Below the pieces are notes generated by a model. The model was not told where the DNA came from, made no database searches, and saw only the letters and a list, made by a program, of their open reading frames with translations. This document shows positions 30,294-38,001 of a stretch of 44,270 nucleotides of DNA, piece by piece. The position numbers were made by a program, and so were the translations under genes. This stretch comes from Candidatus Gastranaerophilales bacterium (GTDB lineage Bacteria; Cyanobacteriota; Vampirovibrionia; Gastranaerophilales; Gastranaerophilaceae): NCBI GenBank assembly GCA_944324185.1, contig CALUVI010000013.1:1-44270 (forward strand), given 5' to 3'. Positions within the stretch are counted from its first letter, which is position 1; each line of letters starts with the position of its first letter.

Positions 30294-32084
30294 CTATTTT
30301 TTAGTCGCCCTAAGAGCATTCAATATTGCAATAAGAGAAACTCCGACATCTGCAAACACCGCTCCCCACATTGTCATCATACCGAACGCACCGAGCGCGA
30401 GAAATGCAGCTTTTACTCCGAGTGCAAATACGATATTTTGTTTAACTATTACCATTGTTTTTCTTGAAATTTTAACAGCGTCGGCAACTTTAGACGGCTT
30501 GTCGTCCATAATTACTACATCCGCCGCTTCAATTGCCGCGTCAGAACCTAATCCGCCCATTGCAATCCCGACATCGGCTCTTGTAAGAACAGGCGCATCG
30601 TTAATGCCGTCACCTGCAAATATTACACTGCCTTTAGCCTCTTCGATAACCTCTTCGACTTTATTTACCTTATCCTCAGGCAAAAGCTCAGCATAAACTT
30701 TATCTACTCCAAGCTCCTGACGTACTTTTTCAGCAGTCTTATACGTATCTCCCGTCAAGATTTCAGTTGAAACTCCGAGTTTTTTCAAATCACATATTGC
30801 TTCTTTTGAATCCTCTTTTACTTCGTCTGAAATTACAATATACCCCTCATATTTTCCGTCAACTGAAACGTATACAACAGTTCCGTCCCTGTCTGCAGGC
30901 TCGCATCCGATAAATCCTGCATTACCGGCCAGAACTTTTTTACCGTCAACTTCAGCTTCTACCCCGTGTCCGGCAATTTCTCTTACATAAGAAAGTTCCG
31001 GAACTCCTTTACCGTATTCTTTTCTTATTGCGGCTGCAATCGGATGGGATGAAGCGCTTTCTGCATAAGCAGCATATTTTAAAAGTTCAGGATTCTCTGA
31101 AACAATCTCAGTTACTTTAAATACACCCTTTGTCAGAGTACCGGTTTTGTCAAAAAGAACTGCAGAAGGGTTTGCAAGAGTTTCGATAAAAGTACTGCCT
31201 TTGATTAATATACCCTGCTTTGAAGCGCCTCCGATTCCGGCAAAAAAGCTCAACGGAATTGATATTACAAGCGCACACGGACAGGAGATTACAAGAAATG
31301 TCAATGCTCTTGCGACCCAATTTCCCGGAACTGATAAAGCCCATGGTACAAATGCAATTAAAGCCGCAAGCCCGACAACTGCCGGAGTGTAATATCTTGC
31401 AAATTTTGTTATAAAGTTTTCGGTTTTTGCTTTCTTAGAAGAAGCGTTTTCTACAAGCTCAAGAATTTTTGAAACGGTAGATTCGCCAAACTCTTTAGTT
31501 ACACGGGCTTTTAAAACCCCGTCAAGATTAATACAGCCGCTTATTACACTATCTCCGGTTTTTACAGTTCTCGGAGCAGATTCACCAGTAAGCGCGGAAG
31601 TGTCAACTGACGCAAGCCCTGATATTACAACCCCGTCAAGCGGAATTTTCTCACCCGGCTTAACTGTTATAACATCTCCAACTTTTACTGTATCAGGCGC
31701 AACCTTTTCCCCGCCAAGGTTTGCATAATCAGGTCTTATATCCATAAGTTCCGCAATTGAATGACGGGACTTTTCAACGGCTCTGTGCTGAAAATATTCG
31801 CCAATCTGATAAAGAACCATTACCATAACCGCTTCCGGATACTCTTTTATCGCAAGCGCTCCGACTGTTGCCGTACTCATAAGAAAATTCTCATCAAAAA
31901 CCTTACCTTTGACAACATTTTTTGCAGCTTTATACAAAACATCAGCCCCCGCAATTACATAAGCTAAAGCAAAAAGCGGTTTAAGCTTAAACCCGGCTGC
32001 AAAAATAAGCAGTGACAAAATAATTCTTCCGACAACATAAGGGTCGTGTTTGTGGTCATGTTCGTGTTCGTCGTGGTCGCACAT
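30294..32084 (-). CDS. cadA: Zn/Cd/Pb-transporting P1B-type ATPase
   Basis: A heavy-metal efflux pump. The 596-residue protein starts with a His-rich tail (HDEHEHDHKH) in place of the usual ferredoxin-like metal domain, then membrane helices, TGES (166-169, actuator), the CPC metal site (268-270), the phosphorylation site DKTGT (312-316), SSHPIAAAI (HP locus), GDGINDAP, and a last helix pair with NIVFALGVKAAFLAL and VFADVGVSL, typical of the Zn/Cd/Pb subgroup. The ATG at 32084 has AGGTG 6 bases upstream. The promoter holds an SmtB-type dyad and the sensor gene is divergent, so metal-induced control is expected. Confidence 0.93.
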   Translation of the reverse strand: MCDHDEHEHDHKHDPYVVGRIILSLLIFAAGFKLKPLFALAYVIAGADVLYKAAKNVVKGKVFDENFLMSTATVGALAIKEYPEAVMVMVLYQIGEYFQHRAVEKSRHSIAELMDIRPDYANLGGEKVAPDTVKVGDVITVKPGEKIPLDGVVISGLASVDTSALTGESAPRTVKTGDSVISGCINLDGVLKARVTKEFGESTVSKILELVENASSKKAKTENFITKFARYYTPAVVGLAALIAFVPWALSVPGNWVARALTFLVISCPCALVISIPLSFFAGIGGASKQGILIKGSTFIETLANPSAVLFDKTGTLTKGVFKVTEIVSENPELLKYAAYAESASSHPIAAAIRKEYGKGVPELSYVREIAGHGVEAEVDGKKVLAGNAGFIGCEPADRDGTVVYVSVDGKYEGYIVISDEVKEDSKEAICDLKKLGVSTEILTGDTYKTAEKVRQELGVDKVYAELLPEDKVNKVEEVIEEAKGSVIFAGDGINDAPVLTRADVGIAMGGLGSDAAIEAADVVIMDDKPSKVADAVKISRKTMVIVKQNIVFALGVKAAFLALGAFGMMTMWGAVFADVGVSLIAILNALRATKK

Positions 32085-32163
32085 TTTAAGCACCTCTGTT
32101 TAGTTGAATTGCGGAAAAGTTGAATAGTTATTTAATTCAATCATCAATTTTCCTTATATTCAT

Positions 32164-32193
32164 ATTATAGTTGAACAACTGTTCAACTGTCAA
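32164..32193 (-). promoter_or_regulatory. cadA promoter with an SmtB/ArsR-type operator in the spacer
   Basis: On the minus strand TTGACA (32193-32188) and TATAAT (32169-32164) are 18 bases apart. The spacer holds TTGAACA-AC-TGTTCAA (plus strand 32171-32186), the classic dyad of SmtB/CadC/CzrA sensors. Binding would block RNA polymerase. Further TTGAAT/ATTCAA half sites lie in the leader at about 32103-32138. Confidence 0.85.
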
Positions 32194-32232
32194 GAGAGAA
32201 GAGGGGTGATTTTAACAATTTGTTACAATAGT

Positions 32233-32262
32233 TTGACATTTGAGCAACTATTCAACTATAAT
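32233..32262 (+). promoter_or_regulatory. smtB-type gene promoter with a second operator
   Basis: TTGACA (32233-32238) and TATAAT (32257-32262) are 18 bases apart. A weaker dyad, TTGAGCAACTATTCAA (32240-32255), fills the spacer, implying autoregulation. The ATG follows six bases after the -10 box, with no RBS. Confidence 0.8.
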
Positions 32263-32268
32263 TGAAAT

Positions 32269-32598
32269 ATGGAGAATGTTGATTTAGATACAGTAAATAA
32301 AGTTAAGCCTAAAATGCCTGATACAACGTTGTTGTACGAGCTTTCCGATTTTTTTAAGCTAATGGGAGATTCAACCAGAATCCGGCTCTTGTGGGCACTT
32401 GAAGAAAATGAAATGTGTGTCGGAGAGCTTGCACTTCTTCTCAATATGACAAAATCCGCAGTTTCACACCAGCTTAAGGCTTTAAGGAGTGCAAAACTTG
32501 TCAAAGCGCAAAAGAGGGGCAAAAACGTATTTTATGCGCTTTCTGACCATCACGTAAGAACCGTTCTGGAAATGGCACTTGAACACGTTGCCGAGTAG
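32269..32598 (+). CDS. SmtB/ZiaR-type Zn-responsive ArsR-family repressor
   Basis: A 109-residue winged-helix repressor that releases DNA when it binds zinc. The DNA-binding helices lie in MCVGELALLLNMTKSAVSHQ and LKALRSAKLVKAQ. The alpha-5 metal site is complete: D93, H95, H106, E109 with exactly the spacing of SmtB D104, H106, H117, E120. E109 is the last residue. One cysteine (C50) sits in the alpha-3 region where CadC/ArsR have Cys ligands, but the pair is incomplete, so zinc sensing through alpha-5 is favoured. Divergent from the ATPase, with an operator in each promoter. Start without RBS, probably leaderless. Confidence 0.92.
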   Translation: MENVDLDTVNKVKPKMPDTTLLYELSDFFKLMGDSTRIRLLWALEENEMCVGELALLLNMTKSAVSHQLKALRSAKLVKAQKRGKNVFYALSDHHVRTVLEMALEHVAE

Positions 32599-32782
32599 GA
32601 GAGTTTAAGTATAGTCGAGGCGGGTATTTTTATTTTCCGGTTTGTGAGGTATTATAAGCGGGTAGTGAAGAAAGATTGACAACTGAATAAAATAGATTGG
32701 GTTGAAGTTCAACCTGTTACTACTTAATCCACTTGATCACCTGATCACCTGGTCACTTGATCACTTCAAAAAAGGAGACCTT

Positions 32783-33178
32783 ATGAACAGAAATATTATC
32801 ATCATTTTACTAATTTTTCTTGTACCGCTTGCAGTGTACTTCGGGCTTACAAGAGACAAGCTGACAACTCTGCCTTCTATAGCTTCGGAAGGGGCGCAGG
32901 TTATTAAATTTTCATCTCCTATGTGCTACGAATGTCAGGAACTGGAAAAGGTATTTGATGAAGTGTTCCCTAAATTTGAGAAAGATGTTACACTGAGAAA
33001 AATTGATGTGACTCAAAAAAGCAAAGATACAAAGGCTTTAATAAGAGAATATGAGGTTAAACTTGTACCGACTACCGTGTTTAAAGACAAAGACGGAAAT
33101 ACAACAAGACGTATTGAAGGCAATATGCAGCCTCAAATATTAGAAAACTATTTAAAAGAGATTACAAATAATGGATAA
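32783..33178 (+). CDS. Membrane-anchored thioredoxin-like protein
   Basis: A 131-residue protein with an N-terminal anchor (IIIILLIFLVPLAVYFGL) and a thioredoxin fold: redox site CYEC in FSSPMCYECQELEKVF, then RKIDVTQKS, and the cis-Pro loop KLVPTTVF. The CxxC is unlike the WCGPC of thioredoxin or CPHC of DsbA. Orientation predicts the domain outside the cytoplasmic membrane. RBS AAGGAGA lies 6 bases before the ATG; an in-frame TTG/ATG upstream lies inside TCACCTGATCACC-type repeats and is rejected. The stop overlaps the start of the CcdA-like gene by 8 bases, so the two act together as an electron relay. Confidence 0.85.
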   Translation: MNRNIIIILLIFLVPLAVYFGLTRDKLTTLPSIASEGAQVIKFSSPMCYECQELEKVFDEVFPKFEKDVTLRKIDVTQKSKDTKALIREYEVKLVPTTVFKDKDGNTTRRIEGNMQPQILENYLKEITNNG

Positions 33179-33881
33179 TCTGGTACAAATATTTTCGACA
33201 AACTCAACCGGATTGGGTGTCTGGGCATTAATGTTTGCAGCATCTTTAGCAGGCGGGGTAATTGCATCTATCTCTCCCTGTTCGCTTGCAATGCTGCCTT
33301 TGATTGTCGGGTATGTAGGCGGATATTCTAAAGAAACACCTTTGAGAACTTTTGTTCAGTTATGTTTCTTCATTTTTGGAACCGCAATAGTATTTTCTAT
33401 TATCGGTATAATATGCGCTGTAACCGGAAGCGTTTTCGCTTCGACTATGGGCGGATATTTCACCCTCATTATGGCGTCACTTTTGCTTGTGATGGGGCTA
33501 AAGCTTACGGATATATTAGACTTTGACATGCCGGTAATAATAAAAGCAATGCCGTCAAACTCCACAAACTCACTGTTTTTGTATCCGGTTTTATTAGGTA
33601 TAGCTTTCGCGCTTGCCGGAACTCCATGCTCAACACCGATTTTAGCGGGAATTATGGCATTTGCGGCAATGGGGAAAAATTTGTGGGCTGCTGTTATTAT
33701 GCTGTTTCTCTTTGCTCTCGGGCAAGGTTTGATTCTGATTGTGGCAGGCTTATTCACCTCTGGAATAAAAAATCTGAAAAAATTTGCGGGATTTTCGGAA
33801 ATATTACTCAAAGTGAGCGGGGTTTTACTAATACTGGTTGCGATTTATCTTTATTACAAAACTTTTGCACCTTTAATTTAA
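33171..33881 (+). CDS. CcdA/DsbD-type transmembrane electron carrier
   Basis: A 236-residue, six-helix protein. The two redox cysteines are in ISPCSLAMLP (helix 1) and GTPCSTPILAG (helix 4), as in CcdA and the beta domain of DsbD. It moves electrons from cytoplasmic thioredoxin to the extracytoplasmic thioredoxin-like partner encoded just upstream, with coupled translation (8-base overlap). No cytochrome c biogenesis genes are nearby, so its client may be a metal or thiol-redox protein (inference). Its 3' end overlaps that of the convergent C_GCAxxG_C_C gene by 9 bases. Confidence 0.88.
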   Translation: MDNLVQIFSTNSTGLGVWALMFAASLAGGVIASISPCSLAMLPLIVGYVGGYSKETPLRTFVQLCFFIFGTAIVFSIIGIICAVTGSVFASTMGGYFTLIMASLLLVMGLKLTDILDFDMPVIIKAMPSNSTNSLFLYPVLLGIAFALAGTPCSTPILAGIMAFAAMGKNLWAAVIMLFLFALGQGLILIVAGLFTSGIKNLKKFAGFSEILLKVSGVLLILVAIYLYYKTFAPLI

Positions 33882-34319
33882 AAGCCTGTTTTCAATAATT
33901 TCCGCAGCAATCCGGATGCAGTTTTCACACGGGCGTTCTTTATAGTATTGCTCTGTACGCCTAGATGGTTCTGGCGAATCCGCCCCCTCCGGCAGTCCCA
34001 GAAGTTCACGGCAGATTATTGAGCCGCATTTTGATTGAAATTCTTTTCCAAGCTCCTGTATCAAAGCGTAATGAGCACCTTTGATTTCATCATCGTTCGG
34101 CGCGGTGTACCCTCTTAATAAGCCGGCTATCATAAACATCGAACTTACAGCTCCGCAAACTTCCCTTAGCCTGCCCATCCCGCCGCCAAAAGAGGAAGAT
34201 AGCTTGAGCGAAGTCTCTTTATCAAAATCGGTTACATCTAAAAAAGCAAGAAAAACTGCCTGAGCGCAGTTATATCCTTCTCTAAAATTTTTACAAGCTT
34301 TGTCTGCATATATTCCCAT
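33873..34319 (-). CDS. C_GCAxxG_C_C-family redox protein
   Basis: A 148-residue protein of the family named for its cysteine pattern. Visible cysteines: C9, C18 (YNCAQAV), C55 (CGAVSSM), C98, C103, C131 and C134 (CENC). The family is thought to be redox or metal related and often sits by electron-transfer genes; the exact reaction is unknown. The first residues MGIYADKACKNFREGYNCAQ are typical. It is convergent with the CcdA-like gene and lies in the metal/redox island. No clear RBS is visible at the ATG. Confidence 0.85.
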   Translation of the reverse strand: MGIYADKACKNFREGYNCAQAVFLAFLDVTDFDKETSLKLSSSFGGGMGRLREVCGAVSSMFMIAGLLRGYTAPNDDEIKGAHYALIQELGKEFQSKCGSIICRELLGLPEGADSPEPSRRTEQYYKERPCENCIRIAAEIIENRLLN

Positions 34320-34403
34320 AAAAATATTTTAATCGAAAAATGAACAATAAAAAATAAAAATCGTTAATGTAGTGTAGGTTGAAAACTTAAAAAAAAATGA
34401 TAT

Positions 34404-34409
34404 TATAAT
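34404..34409 (+). promoter_or_regulatory. -10 box upstream of the His/Pro/Met-rich protein gene
   Basis: TATAAT at 34404-34409, 37 bases before the ATG at 34446. A TTGAAA at 34379-34384 is a possible -35 box, but at 19 bases' spacing. Confidence 0.45.
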
Positions 34410-34445
34410 CAGGAACATAGTCCTGAAACGTAAAGGAGAGTATTT

Positions 34446-34775
34446 ATGACAGAAGAAAACAAAATCGAAGAAGAACACAAATGCTTTTGCCGGAGCAAAA
34501 GTTTTAAAAAGTTTTTGATTACAACTTGCGGAACATTTGTAGGCGTGTTTCTGGCATTATGCCTGTTTGCAGCAATTCACAAACCGCCGATGCCGGCTCC
34601 AATGCCGATGGCTCCTTGCCCTTGTGCCGGTTATCACCAGATGATAAGACCTTACGGTCCGCCGCCACATCACCATCATTTTGATAAAGGTCACAGAGGT
34701 GATTTCCACAAGAAAATGATGAAACAACGAATGGAACATCAAGGACCGGGACCTGTTCAAAGGATTGATGACTAA
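34446..34775 (+). CDS. Small membrane-anchored His/Pro/Met-rich protein
   Basis: A 109-residue protein: a charged N-terminus with CFC, one membrane helix (FLITTCGTFVGVFLALCLFAAI, about 23-44 in two parts), then KPPMPAPMPMAPCPC, PPPHHHHFDKGH and a basic HKKMMKQRMEHQ tail. No known domain. The His, Met and CxC clusters outside the membrane suggest metal binding, in line with the nearby Zn/Cd pump and redox genes (inference). RBS AAGGAGAG lies 6 bases before the ATG. Its own promoter and terminator make it a single-gene unit. Confidence 0.75.
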   Translation: MTEENKIEEEHKCFCRSKSFKKFLITTCGTFVGVFLALCLFAAIHKPPMPAPMPMAPCPCAGYHQMIRPYGPPPHHHHFDKGHRGDFHKKMMKQRMEHQGPGPVQRIDD

Positions 34776-34780
34776 TTGGT

Positions 34781-34815
34781 AAGGCGGAAACTTTTATAAA
34801 AGTTTCCGCCTTTTT
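34781..34815 (+). terminator. Intrinsic terminator of the His/Pro/Met-rich protein gene
   Basis: A near-perfect palindrome: AAGGCGGAAACTTTT and its inverse, followed by TTTTT. Confidence 0.9.
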
Positions 34816-34884
34816 GTCCCATACTCTTGAAATTAAAAAATGTTTATGAGAAGATTAACTGGTGACAATTGAATAGGTTCTAAT

Positions 34885-34964
34885 TTATGGCAAGGTAGCT
34901 CCCCGAGTGAGTGGAACGAACGTAATATAGAAAACGTGAGAGCAGCGCTCAAAGCAACTGAGCC
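34885..34964 (+). pseudogene. Partial tRNA-Met copies upstream of the intact tRNA
   Basis: 34885-34901 repeats the tRNA 5' flank and first 13 bases (TTATGGCAAGGTAGCTC), exactly 100 bases before the intact copy at 34985-35001. 34945-34964 is an inverted, slightly changed D-arm fragment (GCGCTC...CAACTGAGCC). The layout is the same as upstream of tRNA-Val. Confidence 0.75.
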
Positions 34965-34988
34965 GGTAACAATTAAATAAACGATTAT

Positions 34989-35062
34989 GGCAAGGTAGCT
35001 CAGTTGGTGAGAGCGCACGGCTCATACCCGTGAGGTCGAGAGTTCGAATCTCTCCCTTGCTA
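34989..35062 (+). tRNA. tRNA with CAT anticodon (elongator Met, or Ile2)
   Basis: A 74-base cloverleaf: acceptor GGCAAGG with CCTTGCT (a G-T closing pair), D arm GCTC/GAGC, anticodon arm CACGG-CTCATAC-CCGTG, T arm GAGAG-TTCGAAT-CTCTC, discriminator A, no CCA. It lacks the GGG/CCC anticodon stem and mismatched 1-72 pair of the initiator. Elongator Met and lysidine-modified Ile cannot be told apart with certainty. Confidence 0.92.
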
Positions 35063-35152
35063 TTTTTTATTGACTGCTAACGGGTAATTCGCCGTACGCA
35101 GATTTTCTAAATCCCATTCGCGCCGGACTCAGGGTTTCGTCCGGCTCTCTTG

Positions 35153-35252
35153 GAGCGCACGGCTCCCTCTCGCAAAACGATAATCAATCGTTTTGCTTCG
35201 GCACAGTCCATGAGGTCGAGAGTTCGAATCTCTCCCTTGCTATTTTTTATTG
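35153..35252 (+). pseudogene. tRNA-Met copy split in the anticodon loop by a hairpin cassette
   Basis: GAGCGCACGGCTC (35153-35165) is the anticodon 5' half and 35211-35252 repeats, without a change, the 42 bases of the 3' half and flank (35031-35072). Between them 35166-35208 holds a 43-base cassette with a perfect 10-bp hairpin (GCAAAACGAT 35172-35181 with 35187-35196). The 5' acceptor and D arm are missing, so it is not functional. Confidence 0.8.
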
Positions 35253-35286
35253 GTGAGGTCGGTTGGACTGACCCAATTACTTAAAA

Positions 35287-35373
35287 AGTAGTGTGGAGCT
35301 TGCTCCACAAGCATTGTGTAAATTTTTATCTGTTTTTATAATTCAAATTTTGTGGAGCAAGCTCCACACTACT
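35287..35373. repeat. MITE-like element with GTGGAGC palindromic ends (second full copy)
   Basis: Left end AGTAGTGTGGAGCTTGCTCC and its inverse at 35350-35373. The middle (GCATTGTGTAAATTTTTATC ... AATTCAAATTTTG) matches the element at 1486-1562 with a 10-base length difference. It lies in the spacer between tRNA-Met and the UvrA2-like gene. Confidence 0.8.
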
Positions 35374-35442
35374 GATGTTTTTAGGGAACACATAATTATA
35401 TCCCGCCAATAATTCCGGTAATTATAATCAATGAGTTGCTAA

Positions 35443-37944
35443 CTACTTTTTCTTTAAATATTTCCCCGTAAGACTTTCCTTGCAGTCAATAATTTCTTCC
35501 GGCGTTCCTGACACAACTATTTTCCCGCCGTCTTCGCCGCCTCCGGGTCCCATATCTATTATGTAATCAGCATTTCTTATTACATCTAAATCGTGTTCAA
35601 TAACTATAACAGTTGCGCCGCTTTCTATAAGTTTTTGAAACACTCCGATAAGCGAGCGTACATCCAGAGGGTGAAGTCCTATTGTCGGCTCATCAAATAC
35701 AAAAACAGAATCTTCCTGCCTGCGTCCCATCTCGGAAGCCAGTTTCAGTCTCTGCGCTTCGCCGCCGGAAAGACTCGGCGTTGCTTCCCCTAAAGTTAAA
35801 TACCCCAGCCCTAAGTCTTTCAATACCTGAAGTCTCTGCCTTACGGTATTTAAATCTTTGCAGGCAATAAGTGCATGATTTATATCCATTGCCATAATTT
35901 CCGGCAGTGAATACTCTTCTTTTGCTTTATTTACGTACTTTATGCTTTCTGCCTGTTTAGAATACCGCGAACCTCTGCAGTCAGGGCAGGCAACTTCCAC
36001 ATCCGGCAAAAACTGGACATCAAGGCTTATGCTTCCGGTACCGTCACATGTAGGACAGCGGAGCGAGCCTGTATTATACGAAAAACCACCGGCTTTATAG
36101 CCTGCTTCTTTAGCAGCCGGAGTTCTTGCAAAAACTTTTCTGAGTTCGTCGTGAACATTTGCATAAGTTGCAACAGTTGAACGGATATTTATTCCGATCG
36201 GCGTTGCATCAATAAGTTTTACCTGTTTAATACCTTCTGCTTCAATGTTTTTAACATGCGCCGGAAGCGGCTTTTCGGAAATTTTGTTTTCAAGTGCAGG
36301 TATAAGACTTTCCAGTACAAGGGTGGTTTTGCCGGAGCCGGAAACACCTGTAATTACTGTCAATCGTCCTTTTGGAATCCGGACTTCAAGAGGTTTTACG
36401 GTGTGAATAGAGGAAGTCGAAAGATTAATTTCACCGTTTTCAAACAATTCATTTTGTTTTGCTCTTGTGCGGATTTCTGTCTTTGCAGTTCCGGAAAGAA
36501 AAGGCGCAATTTTTGAGCTTTTGCTTTTGCTAATTTGAGGAATAGTTCCCTCATTAATTACTTCTCCTCCGTCAAAACCGGAATCAGGACCCATTTCAAT
36601 AATCCAGTCTGATTCAGACAGGATTTGAGTGTCGTGGTCAACCAGAATAACGGAATTTCCGTCTGATACAAGGTCGTGCATAACTGCATTCAAGCCGGTA
36701 ATATTTGCAGGATGCAGACCGATAGACGGCTCATCCAGAACGTACAGAACTCCTGTAGTACGGTTTCTGACAGAACGCGCAAGCTGCATTCTCTGCCGCT
36801 CTCCGGTTGAAAGTGTTGAAGCCGCGCGGTCAAGAGAAAGATATCCCAGCCCTAAATCCATTAAGCGTCTTGCAGTTGCCTGAAAAGATTCGCAAATAGA
36901 TTCAGCCATCGGGCGCATTTTCTCCGGAAGCGACTCCGGAACTCCGCCTACCCATTTTACAAGCTCCGAAAGCGTCATCTCGCAAGCTTTATCAAGTGAG
37001 ATTCCTCTGAGTTTCGGCGCTCTTGCGGCTTCTGATAAACGCGTACCATGACATGCAGGACAAATATCTTCTTTCAAAAACTTTTCAACACGCTTCATGC
37101 CGGTCTCATCTTTAACTTTCTTAAGCGCATTTTCTACGGTATAAACGGCGTTATAGTATGTAAAATCAATTTCTCCCGCCTGATTTGAGTTTTTTGCTTT
37201 GTAAAAAATATGTTTTTTCTCTGCAGGTCCGTGGAAAACAATTTCTCTTTCTTCTTTTGTAAGCTCCCTAAACGGAACATTTGTACGCACGCCCATCTCA
37301 CGGCAAACATCCGTCATAAGCGACCACATCAGAGAGTTCCACGGTGCAACTGCGCCTTGGTCAATCGTAAGTGATTCGTCAGGTACGAGGGTTGATTCAT
37401 CGACAGTTCTTATTGTTCCGACTCCGCCGCAGCGCTCGCATGCGCCCTGAGAGTTGAAAGCAAGCTCTTCTGCCCCCGGAGCGTAAAAATGCGCGCCGCA
37501 TTCAGGGCAAACAAGCTCCTTTTCTGCCGCAACGGCAAGGGTTGGTTCAAGATAATGTCCGTTAGGGCATCTATGGCTTGCAAGTCTTGAGTACATAAGC
37601 CTCAAACTGTTTAAAAGCTCCGTTCCTGTTCCGAAAGTGCTTCGTATTCCCGGAACTCCGGGACGCTGGTGGAGTGCAAGCGCTGCCGGCACGTATAAGA
37701 CTTCATCTACGCGGGCTTTTGCAGCCTGAGTCATACGGCGTCTTGTATATGTGGATAAAGCTTCCAGATACCTTCTTGAACCTTCGGCATACAAAACTCC
37801 GAGTGCAAGCGAGGATTTTCCCGAACCCGAAACTCCGGCTATTCCTACAATTTTATTCAGCGGAATATCGACATCAATATTCTTTAAATTATGTACTTTT
37901 GCCCCGCGTACAAGTATTTTATCCGGCTGTATGTTTTTCCCCAT
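35443..37944 (-). CDS. UvrA2-like ABC ATPase (UvrA paralogue without the UvrB-binding domain)
   Basis: About 833 residues, a tandem ABC ATPase of the UvrA class. Walker A sites GVSGSGKSS (N-terminal) and GVSGSGKTT (C-terminal), signatures LSTGERQRMQLA and LSGGEAQRLKLA, and Walker B LDEPSIGLHP and FDEPTIGLHP are all present, as are the C-terminal zinc cluster (CPTCDGTG ... CPDCRG) and extra CxxC pairs (CPECG, CERCG, CPACHG). It is ~100 residues shorter than UvrA: after SRLASHRCPNGH the region that should bind UvrB is replaced by a short segment. This fits UvrA2 paralogues, linked to DNA-damage tolerance or drug resistance. The ATG at 37944 is preferred; an in-frame TTG lies six codons upstream. 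Confidence 0.85.
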   Translation of the reverse strand: MGKNIQPDKILVRGAKVHNLKNIDVDIPLNKIVGIAGVSGSGKSSLALGVLYAEGSRRYLEALSTYTRRRMTQAAKARVDEVLYVPAALALHQRPGVPGIRSTFGTGTELLNSLRLMYSRLASHRCPNGHYLEPTLAVAAEKELVCPECGAHFYAPGAEELAFNSQGACERCGGVGTIRTVDESTLVPDESLTIDQGAVAPWNSLMWSLMTDVCREMGVRTNVPFRELTKEEREIVFHGPAEKKHIFYKAKNSNQAGEIDFTYYNAVYTVENALKKVKDETGMKRVEKFLKEDICPACHGTRLSEAARAPKLRGISLDKACEMTLSELVKWVGGVPESLPEKMRPMAESICESFQATARRLMDLGLGYLSLDRAASTLSTGERQRMQLARSVRNRTTGVLYVLDEPSIGLHPANITGLNAVMHDLVSDGNSVILVDHDTQILSESDWIIEMGPDSGFDGGEVINEGTIPQISKSKSSKIAPFLSGTAKTEIRTRAKQNELFENGEINLSTSSIHTVKPLEVRIPKGRLTVITGVSGSGKTTLVLESLIPALENKISEKPLPAHVKNIEAEGIKQVKLIDATPIGINIRSTVATYANVHDELRKVFARTPAAKEAGYKAGGFSYNTGSLRCPTCDGTGSISLDVQFLPDVEVACPDCRGSRYSKQAESIKYVNKAKEEYSLPEIMAMDINHALIACKDLNTVRQRLQVLKDLGLGYLTLGEATPSLSGGEAQRLKLASEMGRRQEDSVFVFDEPTIGLHPLDVRSLIGVFQKLIESGATVIVIEHDLDVIRNADYIIDMGPGGGEDGGKIVVSGTPEEIIDCKESLTGKYLKKK

Positions 37945-37985
37945 ATAAAACCTGCCCCCCAAAAATTATATCATAATTTTTTGTA

Positions 37986-38001
37986 TGGTATAATCTACTT
38001 A
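37986..38001 (+). promoter_or_regulatory. Extended -10 promoter immediately before mazG (leaderless start)
   Basis: TGGTATAAT (37986-37994) is followed by six bases and the ATG at 38001, the same spacing as recG. No RBS is visible. Confidence 0.6.

Noticed and set aside
35166-35208. A tRNA intron in the second tRNA-Met copy
   Set aside because: The copy lacks the 5' acceptor and D arm, and 43 bases is far too short for a group I intron, so it is a broken copy with an inserted hairpin.
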